A stretch of 13,231 nucleotides of DNA from DATJPR01 sp035506295 (GTDB lineage: Bacteria; Bacteroidota; Ignavibacteria; UBA10030; UBA6906): assembly GCA_035506295.1 (NCBI GenBank), contig DATJPR010000119.1:1-13231 (forward strand). Reading direction: 5' to 3'. This document shows, one piece after another, positions 7,724 to 12,986 of this stretch (its first letter is position 1; every line of letters starts with the position of its first letter). The notes under the pieces were generated by a model that had not been told where the DNA came from, searched no databases, and saw only the letters and a program-made list of their open reading frames with translations. Position numbers and translations under genes: made by a program.

Positions 7724-8428
7724 TTACAGGTCGAGAATATCGTACTTCATGCGGGCGAGGCTTCTCTCAATGATGGTTGACACGCAGCTTGAAAAAACCA
7801 GTCCCGCGAATCCTGCCCCGAAGGTCGCGCCAATGGCCCAGAACGTACCGCCGTCAACAAAAAAGAGAGGGGCGGTAACAGGCATGACAAACAGCGTCGC
7901 AGAGAGGGGCATATGATGAGAAGCCACGAGGGGCGATGCGTTCAGATCGATCTTCCCGCGGACACGCGTTGCGACGAATAGCATAATCGTGCCCCCGATG
8001 CCGACGTAGTACACCGCAGAGGCGCAATATGCCAGGACAGCAACAGCCTGTGCGCGAAATGCCAGCGGGAGCAGGACCAGGGAGAACAGGGCTGCATAGG
8101 TGCGCATGCACAGAATCTTCCACCGGACATAAGAGCGAATCGTCAGCCCGCTCATGTATCCCTGGAACGCGTAGCCATCTTTCCCGATACAGAAACTGGC
8201 ATAGTTCACTGAAGGGATCGAGAGAAGGAGCGCCGTCGCGCAATGCATCACCGCAGGCTCGACCGCCAGGTTCCGGAAGTACAGGAGATAGAGAAAGAGT
8301 GGAGCCAGGAGCAGGTTTCCGAGCATGGCAATGACCAAAGGCCTGTTTCGGGTCACCGACCGGATTTCCACGAGGGCCAACGTCGAAAACCACTTCCAGT
8401 TCCGTCCGGCAATTCCCGATGTGTCCAT
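7724..8428 (-). CDS. ABC permease-like membrane protein, resembling the C-terminal half of DUF5687
   Basis: 234 residues from ATG 8428, preceded by GGGGGAG with 5 nt spacing. The frame stays open upstream to 8686, but that part only shadows the small peptide gene in another frame and is rejected. The N-terminus (ALVEIRSVTRNRPLVIAML) looks like the cytoplasmic lead-in of an ABC permease. Hydrophobic segments follow at about 33-52, 60-76, 112-128, 130-155 and 185-220. NYASFCIGKDGYAFQGYMSG, then RVRGKIDLNAS and a closing MKYDIL, match from memory the second half of DUF5687-type permeases. The half that would normally precede it is the next gene downstream, so the order is swapped. The ribosome binding site lies inside a 15-bp stem, which suggests that translation is held down. 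Confidence 0.75.
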   Translation of the reverse strand: MDTSGIAGRNWKWFSTLALVEIRSVTRNRPLVIAMLGNLLLAPLFLYLLYFRNLAVEPAVMHCATALLLSIPSVNYASFCIGKDGYAFQGYMSGLTIRSYVRWKILCMRTYAALFSLVLLPLAFRAQAVAVLAYCASAVYYVGIGGTIMLFVATRVRGKIDLNASPLVASHHMPLSATLFVMPVTAPLFFVDGGTFWAIGATFGAGFAGLVFSSCVSTIIERSLARMKYDILDL

Positions 8429-8432
8429 AACG

Positions 8433-8465
8433 TCTCCCCCGACGCCGTCACGGCGTCGGGGGAGA
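8433..8465 (-). promoter_or_regulatory. Perfect 15-bp hairpin sequestering the permease ribosome binding site
   Basis: Arms 8433-8447 and 8451-8465 are perfect reverse complements around a 3-nt loop (8448-8450). In the minus-strand transcript the 3' arm ends in GGGGGAGA and contains the whole Shine-Dalgarno sequence of the permease gene, whose ATG begins 5 nt after GGAG. No T-run follows, so it is not a standard intrinsic terminator. It lies 25 nt after the stop of the second peptide gene. It could protect the 3' end of a short peptide mRNA, lower translation of the permease, or both. Confidence 0.75.
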
Positions 8466-8490
8466 TCGACCCATTCGGCGAGGCTGTTGC

Positions 8491-8658
8491 TTAGCCGAAG
8501 CATCCCACGGCTCCCACCATGGCCAGTTCTGCAGCACACCAACCGAGCGGGTTGTACCAATTGGCAACCGCAACCGCAACGCCGAATCCGAATGCCACGC
8601 AAGCCCCCATAGAACCTCCGGAAAGGCTTTCCAATGCACAACGATCGAGTGTTTCCAT
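8491..8658 (-). CDS. Bacteriocin-like precursor peptide B with double-glycine leader
   Basis: 55 residues. Start is ATG 8658, 6 nt after AAGGA; an upstream in-frame TTG at 8673 is less likely. The leader METLDRCALESLSGG is 15 residues, with Leu at -4, -7 and -12 relative to the Gly-Gly cut, the standard pattern for C39 peptidases. The predicted core has 40 residues starting SMGACVAFGFG, with a (Val-Ala)3 stretch, then NPLGWC and a GCFG end. Cys are at core positions 5, 26 and 38, and the leader holds one more. The only charged core residue is Glu29. It shares C-x(n)-P[LI]GW-x(n)-GCF with the peptide encoded just upstream, so the pair may act together like class IIb bacteriocins. No LanM, radical SAM or other modification enzyme is seen, so unmodified or disulfide-bonded is likeliest. 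Which cells it targets is unknown. Confidence 0.82.
   Translation of the reverse strand: METLDRCALESLSGGSMGACVAFGFGVAVAVANWYNPLGWCAAELAMVGAVGCFG
8563..8580 (-). repeat. 6-bp tandem repeat coding (Val-Ala)3 in peptide B
   Basis: On the minus strand three near-identical hexamers (GTTGCG, GTTGCG, GTTGCC) occur in tandem. They encode the hydrophobic Val-Ala run of the core; copy change would lengthen or shorten it by two residues without a frameshift. Confidence 0.55.
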
Positions 8659-8664
8659 TTCTGT

Positions 8665-8669
8665 TCCTT
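8665..8669 (-). promoter_or_regulatory. Ribosome binding site of peptide B
   Basis: AAGGA on the minus strand, 6 nt before ATG 8658, in the 41-nt gap between the two peptide genes. It decides the start that gives a leader of the same length (15 residues) as the partner peptide. Confidence 0.6.
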
Positions 8670-8699
8670 TCAAAAAAACAGTTCATGAAGTCGATGATC

Positions 8700-8879
8700 T
8701 TAGTTGCTGAAGCAGCCGCCTTCCGCAGCTTGCCAGAGCGAGAAGCCCGCCGTCACCCACCCGATCGGACCGCCGAAGCATACGGCCAGCCCCGCAGCAA
8801 AGCCGAGGCCGGCACATTCGGATTTCGTGTATTCCCCACCAACAACATGGGCGAGCTTGTCATATGAAAGCAGCCTCAT
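8700..8879 (-). CDS. Bacteriocin-like precursor peptide A with double-glycine leader
   Basis: 59 residues, ATG 8879 to TAA at 8700-8702, with AGGAG 7 nt before the start. The leader MRLLSYDKLAHVVGG is 15 residues, with Leu at -12 and -7, Val at -4 and Gly-Gly at the cut. The predicted core has 44 residues beginning EYTKSECAGLGFAAGLAV, followed by CFGGPIGW and ending GCFSN. Cys are at core positions 7, 19 and 41. GxxxG motifs occur at Gly11-Gly15 and Gly21-Gly25, a helix-packing motif common in two-peptide bacteriocins. Net charge is negative (three Glu, one Lys). It lies 86 nt after the thioredoxin-like gene and 41 nt before peptide B. It is probably cleaved and exported by the C39 ABC exporter. 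The export substrate assignment is strong; antimicrobial activity is inferred. Confidence 0.83.
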   Translation of the reverse strand: MRLLSYDKLAHVVGGEYTKSECAGLGFAAGLAVCFGGPIGWVTAGFSLWQAAEGGCFSN

Positions 8880-8886
8880 GGTTGTT

Positions 8887-8891
8887 CTCCT
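8887..8891 (-). promoter_or_regulatory. Ribosome binding site of peptide A
   Basis: AGGAG on the minus strand, 7 nt before ATG 8879. It is among the clearest sites in the minus-strand block and supports translation of this short gene. Confidence 0.65.
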
Positions 8892-8945
8892 GGTTCACTA
8901 GATGAATAGCGCCCCGCGGTCCCGGGCATGAATTGATCGCCGCTG

Positions 8946-8971
8946 ATCTGATTGTTCCGGACCAATCAGAT
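8946..8971 (-). other. 9-bp inverted repeat across the end of the thioredoxin-like gene
   Basis: ATCTGATTG (8946-8954) and CAATCAGAT (8963-8971) are perfect reverse complements with an 8-nt loop. The stem contains the stop codon of the thioredoxin-like gene (8966-8968). No T-run follows on the minus strand. It could be an attenuator or processing site setting the two peptide genes apart from the upstream genes. Confidence 0.5.
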
Positions 8972-9490
8972 TTTCTCGAGCACAGATATCACCGTCGATA
9001 TCGTTGTCGTACCACTGCGCCGCGCCTTCACGATGCCATCGCGGCCCACAAATACCAGATGCGGAAGGATCAGTCGTCCGAAGCGCTCGCGCACCGCATT
9101 CTTCTCCATGCGTCCTGTCAACACATTCCCTGCCGCCATCAGGCGCGGCCAAAGTGCCCTCGCGGAGTCCGCGCTGATCTCCCCGTCCGTTGCGATAAGA
9201 ACGAGCCGCGCCATTTTCAGCTCCTCGATGTGCGCCTCGAGGAGATCAAGCTGGCGCAAACAGTGCGGGCAGGTCCAGCTGAAGATCATGATGACCTGAT
9301 CGCAAAGAGAATCTGCTCTTATCGTAGCCGGCCCGCCTTCGGTCTGCAGAGGCATAGGCGCCAGAAAATTCCCAATCTGCAGGGGATCGCCGTCGTGCTG
9401 AATCATCCACAGGGCAAGCACGGCAACGCCCGCAGCCACCCCGATCCAGCCCCACCGCCAACGTCTCTCCCCGCCCTTCCCGTCATTCAC
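8966..9490 (-). CDS. Membrane-anchored thioredoxin-fold protein with CPHC active site
   Basis: 174 residues from GTG 9490; GTG overlaps the previous stop (8-nt overlap) and follows a G-rich stretch. Residues about 13-31 form an N-terminal anchor (WGWIGVAAGVAVLALWMI), placing the rest in the periplasm. The thioredoxin fold shows MIFSWTCPHCLRQ with active-site Cys74 and Cys77, a strand at about 95-100, and LPHLVFVGRDG with the likely cis-Pro at 143. The CPHC dipeptide is the one found in DsbA-type oxidases, although the overall layout is TlpA/MauD-like. A MauE/DoxX-like protein is encoded in the same block, a familiar redox partner for such proteins. Because the next genes code for peptides with three Cys each, disulfide formation or isomerisation in those peptides is the likely job; this is inference. 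Confidence 0.87.
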   Translation of the reverse strand: MNDGKGGERRWRWGWIGVAAGVAVLALWMIQHDGDPLQIGNFLAPMPLQTEGGPATIRADSLCDQVIMIFSWTCPHCLRQLDLLEAHIEELKMARLVLIATDGEISADSARALWPRLMAAGNVLTGRMEKNAVRERFGRLILPHLVFVGRDGIVKARRSGTTTISTVISVLEKI

Positions 9491-10172
9491 TGATACCCCC
9501 GCCGAAAAACCAAACGATTGTTACCTGGGCGAGGAGCATGACGCACCACGCGACAAGTACCACAATCCCGACATCGCTCCACCCGATCCGTTCCGTTTTG
9601 CAGATCCCCTTCCACACCACAAAAAGCCATGCTCCTTCAAACAAATTTGCATTCTCCAGGACCACGCGCGCGGGCGCAGTGTAGCTATCGATCCCGACAA
9701 TATCGGCCAGGGAAAACGGAGGAAGGACCAGAGCAGATGCTGTTATTTCATACGGTGGGGCATACGCGAACAGCCATGTCCGCACACAGATCATCGCCGC
9801 ACCGGTGAGCGATGCCCAGGTCAGGATGCGGAACAGTCGGAGGAACGGTACCTCGACCCACATCAGGAGGAACCCGAATTGCAGCATCAACGCGACTGCT
9901 GCCACCCTGAGCCAGAGAAGAAACGGAAGGGTGATATACCCGAGAAGCGACATCGTACGCATCGAAGCAAGCGATTCTTCCATGCGTACGCCTCCCGTGA
10001 GCGACGGAAATATGGTCCGCAGCACATCCTCCGTCCACACAACATGTTGATAGAGAAGACCTGCACAAATATGAGCGGCGGCGACGACAAGAAAGAGCCT
10101 CCAGAGCCGTCGCGATTCCGTCCGACGATCGACGCGCCGGAGTGACTCGAGTAGTGTCCACGTCGGTTGCAT
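9483..10172 (-). CDS. Multi-pass membrane protein of unknown function
   Basis: 229 residues, ATG 10172, one base after the exporter stop; no strong ribosome binding site, so translation is probably coupled. Hydrophobic segments are at about 24-42, 76-104, 113-136, 177-190 and 200-223. The layout, with NLFEGAWLFVVWKGICKTERIGW followed by a last membrane helix, is reminiscent of Yip1-type integral membrane proteins; I hold this as a weak resemblance. No catalytic motif is seen. It sits between the C39 exporter and the thioredoxin-like gene, and overlaps the latter by 8 nt, so it is part of the locus. Possible roles are immunity, an exporter accessory or redox transfer; none is shown by the sequence. 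Confidence 0.78.
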   Translation of the reverse strand: MQPTWTLLESLRRVDRRTESRRLWRLFLVVAAAHICAGLLYQHVVWTEDVLRTIFPSLTGGVRMEESLASMRTMSLLGYITLPFLLWLRVAAVALMLQFGFLLMWVEVPFLRLFRILTWASLTGAAMICVRTWLFAYAPPYEITASALVLPPFSLADIVGIDSYTAPARVVLENANLFEGAWLFVVWKGICKTERIGWSDVGIVVLVAWCVMLLAQVTIVWFFGGGISE

Positions 10173-10173
10173 T

Positions 10174-12372
10174 TCAGATTTCCGCTCCTATACAGACACG
10201 CGCCAACGCATCAGTACGGGAAAGCGGCGTGGACATTGTCCCGGACGAAAGGACATACACCCTGTCCGCCATCGCGATGGTGTCGCGGTCGTGGGTTATC
10301 AACAATACGCCATGCTCACGCGAGTACCGGCGCAGGTAGTTCTTGACCCCTTCTTCCAGACCGGCATCCAGACCCGTGAGTCCCTCGTCGACGATCAGGA
10401 TTTCGGGCTTCCGGACGAGGGCCCGGAGAAGTGCGACAATCTGGCGTTCTCCCCACGACAGTTGCAGCCCGTTCTCCCCCGGGACGGCGTTTGCGCCGCC
10501 GGGGAAACGTTCGAAGAACCGGTCCAGTCCCAGGTTCCGGACAAGGCCGCACAAGTCAACGGGAGGCATCCCGGAGGATCCCAGGAGAATATTGTCCAGA
10601 ATCGTGGCGTGAAAGATCTTTGGCTCCTGGGGAACGAGAGCGATCTTTTCGCGGTACGATTGGAGAGAGAATTCTTCTGCTGCGATGCCGTCGACGAGGA
10701 TCGTCCCCGATGTGAGCGGGATTTTCCGCAACAGGATGTCGGCGAGCGTGCTCTTGCCTGATCCGCTCGGTCCCCAGAGTGCCGTCAGTGTCCCGCGGTC
10801 GAGAGAGAACGACACGCCATCGAAGAGCATTGTCCTGCGGTTCCAGCCAAACGTTCCGTGCCGAATCTCGAGGCCTGCGGCAGCAGGACACGAACGTCCT
10901 GTTGCCCCCTGCTCTCGGTCCGTCTGGCAGATGTCTCGCAGCCGCTGGATGGCGATCGCTGCACCGTTGTAGACCACTCCCGCCTCGACGAGCCGCAGCA
11001 TCGATGGGAAGGCAAACGTCGAGAGAGAGAATGCGGCCATCATCTGACCAATCCGCAGGCTGCCATCAATGACCAGGAGAGACCCGAACATCAGCAGCGC
11101 AAAGGAGAGCACGCCGGAACAGAGCTCCGCCATGAACGAGAGCTTCGCCTGCAGGAACCCCAGCCCCTGGACGCTCGCCTGGAACCGGGAAAAGCTCTCA
11201 CCCGATGTCCGGCTGAAATGGTCGGCGCAGTTCTTGTTCAGAATCTCGTCGATGCCATTGAGCGCATCGATATAGCCCGATTCCACCCGGGCATACGAAG
11301 CGAGAACCTCATGATTGGTGTCGGTGACACGCCGCATCGTTTGAAGCATCAACGGAAGGCACACCGGGATGACCGCGAAGGTGCACCAGAACATCGTGGT
11401 CGAATAGTACGCCAGAAGCGCGAGTGATCCAGCGAGGACAAACACGTCCAGGAAGGCCGAGGAGAGCACCCGTGCGAGTGCCTGCTGGACCTTCGCAGCG
11501 TCTCCGAACCGGGAGGTGATATCGCCCGTTCTTCTCCGAAGGAAGAATTCCTTCGGCAGGTGAAAGATCTGATTCAAGAACTCGCTGGAAATGCGTTCGG
11601 CGATCGTACGGCCGGCGATCGTGATGAATTTCTGTCGGAAATACCCCAGCCCCGCCTTCGATGCAACGACCAGTCCGAGCAGTCCCGAAGCAAGGACCAC
11701 CGCGCTGAGACGCTTTTCCGGAATCAGGTGATCGAGCACGATCTGAATGGACGATGCGGAGAAAAGGCCGAGGAGCGTGGTCATGATGCCAAGGAATACT
11801 GTCTGCGTCATCCACGGACCGTTCCCTCGCATGTGTGATGCAAGCCAGGCCGACAGGGATTCCCCCGGCGGCATTGTCGCCGGGTTTGCCGGGTCGAGCA
11901 GGAGCACGACCTTCGATTTCCACATTGCGAGGAACTCATCCCTGGAAATCCTCAGGAGCCCCTTGCCGGGATCTCCCACGAGCACGCTTTTCGCCCGAAC
12001 ACGGAAAAGCACGACGAAGTGAGGAAGCAACCCATCGGTGATGACGTGAGCGATGCAAGGCATATGCTCTTTCAGGAGAGCAGAATAGTCTCCGGTTGCG
12101 CCCCGAGCGTTGAGCCCGAGGGCCTGTGCGGCGACCAGCAGATCGTACATCGTCGAGCCGGAGGAATCCGTCCCGCACAGCCGGCGGACATGCGCGAACG
12201 GAGCGTCCCCCCCGAGTGCCCTCAACGCACTGAGAAGCGCTGCCGGGCCACAATCTGCGATCTCGTATTGACGGACAAGTGGGAATCGTCGACCGGGGAT
12301 CAGTCTCCACAACCGACGCGCGAGCGCAGCCGGGGTCGCCTTCCCGTTCCTATGAAAGGAAAGCATCTGCAT
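10174..12372 (-). CDS. Peptidase-containing (C39) ABC exporter
   Basis: 732 residues from ATG 12372; an in-frame TTG at 12393 has no ribosome binding site, whereas AGGTG lies 11 nt before this ATG. Residues about 27-160 are a C39 cysteine peptidase with all key residues: Gln35 and Cys41 in QYEIADCGPAALLS, His118 in PHFVVL, Asp134 in GDPGKG. A six-helix ABC membrane domain spans about 185-465. The nucleotide-binding domain follows: Walker A GPSGSGKST (534-542), signature LSWGE (638-642, unusual; LSGGQ is typical), Walker B ILIVDE (657-663), switch His694. Such proteins remove double-glycine leaders at the cytoplasmic face and export the core peptide. Two fitting precursors lie 1.3 kb downstream in the same block. 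The length is usual for the family. No HlyD-type adaptor is seen in the window. Confidence 0.95.
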   Translation of the reverse strand: MQMLSFHRNGKATPAALARRLWRLIPGRRFPLVRQYEIADCGPAALLSALRALGGDAPFAHVRRLCGTDSSGSTMYDLLVAAQALGLNARGATGDYSALLKEHMPCIAHVITDGLLPHFVVLFRVRAKSVLVGDPGKGLLRISRDEFLAMWKSKVVLLLDPANPATMPPGESLSAWLASHMRGNGPWMTQTVFLGIMTTLLGLFSASSIQIVLDHLIPEKRLSAVVLASGLLGLVVASKAGLGYFRQKFITIAGRTIAERISSEFLNQIFHLPKEFFLRRRTGDITSRFGDAAKVQQALARVLSSAFLDVFVLAGSLALLAYYSTTMFWCTFAVIPVCLPLMLQTMRRVTDTNHEVLASYARVESGYIDALNGIDEILNKNCADHFSRTSGESFSRFQASVQGLGFLQAKLSFMAELCSGVLSFALLMFGSLLVIDGSLRIGQMMAAFSLSTFAFPSMLRLVEAGVVYNGAAIAIQRLRDICQTDREQGATGRSCPAAAGLEIRHGTFGWNRRTMLFDGVSFSLDRGTLTALWGPSGSGKSTLADILLRKIPLTSGTILVDGIAAEEFSLQSYREKIALVPQEPKIFHATILDNILLGSSGMPPVDLCGLVRNLGLDRFFERFPGGANAVPGENGLQLSWGERQIVALLRALVRKPEILIVDEGLTGLDAGLEEGVKNYLRRYSREHGVLLITHDRDTIAMADRVYVLSSGTMSTPLSRTDALARVCIGAEI

Positions 12373-12410
12373 TTCTTGATCATCACCTGTCAATTGCAGC
12401 GATGTGTGAA

Positions 12411-12839
12411 CTACACGTGCAGCCCCGGGATCCTCTCCTCCCTCCCGATCGTGATACAGATGACCAGGAAGATCCCGTCACGTGCGACGGCCGCCGGTCC
12501 GATTGTCTCGGTCATCATTCCCCCCCAACAGCCGCACTCCCCCGGCACTCCTCCGACGATCCTCACTAGGAGCACAACGAGGAAACATGCGCAAAGTGCG
12601 CTCAGCGCAGAAGCCGCCTCCCTCACTCCTTTACCGACGACGAATGCCAAACCCGCGACGGTCTCAAAGGCAATAATGACGGCCGCCACAAAGGGGACCC
12701 CCATGACCGGGACGATATAGTAGAGGCGAATCTCCTCCTCGAATTTCTCGATGTCTGCACCTTTGGACGTGCCGGCAAGCAGAAACAGCGCACCCATGGC
12801 GACACGAAGGAAAGCAAGTACCGACTTTCGAATGTTCAT
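12411..12839 (-). CDS. MauE/DoxX-like redox membrane protein
   Basis: 142 residues, ATG 12839, with ATAGGG about 7 nt upstream. There are four predicted membrane helices at about 7-23, 43-69, 76-96 and 118-132. After the first helix, GTSKGADIEKF then YYIVP is the usual MauE/DoxX lead. Before the last helix, GECGCWGG carries Cys102 and Cys104, matching the Cys-Gly-Cys motif of MauE-like proteins, followed by ARDG. MauE works with the thioredoxin-like MauD in forming disulfides in methylamine dehydrogenase. Here the likely partner is the CPHC protein two genes beyond the exporter, and the likely substrates are the Cys-rich peptides. It is the first gene of the minus-strand block, 38 nt before the exporter. 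Confidence 0.85.
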   Translation of the reverse strand: MNIRKSVLAFLRVAMGALFLLAGTSKGADIEKFEEEIRLYYIVPVMGVPFVAAVIIAFETVAGLAFVVGKGVREAASALSALCACFLVVLLVRIVGGVPGECGCWGGMMTETIGPAAVARDGIFLVICITIGREERIPGLHV

Positions 12840-12986
12840 CGGAACACCCTATCCCCATTATGTATATGGCGGGAAGGGCGTTTTTCCGAAGTCAGATGAA
12901 AATTCTTTTTCGAAGGAGCCGAAGGCCGAGGATTCGTTCAGGAGGAAATCGGAAGGAGACCGGAGAGGAACATAGCGAGAGGAGTA
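12840..12986 (-). promoter_or_regulatory. Intergenic region likely holding the promoter of the bacteriocin block
   Basis: 147 nt between the isochorismatase-family gene and the first gene of the block, both on the minus strand. On the minus strand TATACATAAT (+ coordinates about 12857-12866) is -10-like and lies about 18 nt before the start codon. I see no convincing -35 or Bacteroidota -33 element at the right distance. No strong terminator hairpin for the upstream gene was found. The promoter is a guess from layout. Confidence 0.3.

Noticed and set aside
8433..8465. Reading the 15-bp stem as an intrinsic terminator
   Set aside because: No T-run follows on the minus strand, and the permease start codon lies 4 nt beyond the stem. 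An RBS-masking or RNA-stabilising role fits better, though partial termination is not excluded.
8429..8686. Upstream extension of the permease reading frame on the minus strand (86 extra residues, Cys- and Arg-rich)
   Set aside because: It reads the peptide B gene in another frame, runs through the 15-bp stem and lacks any membrane or signal character. ATG 8428 has GGGGGAG at good spacing and begins the real protein.
8491..8879. Lantibiotic, sactipeptide or circular bacteriocin type for the two peptides
   Set aside because: No LanB/LanC/LanM, radical SAM or circularisation membrane protein (DUF95-type) is recognised in the window, and the cores are not Ser/Thr-rich. Such genes could exist outside the window, but the block looks closed.
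11864..11884. Inverted repeat CCCGGCG / CGCCGGG with 7-nt loop in the exporter gene
   Set aside because: It lies inside the coding sequence between the C39 and membrane domains, has only 7-bp arms and shows no link to a start or stop. Chance in GC-rich coding DNA is enough.
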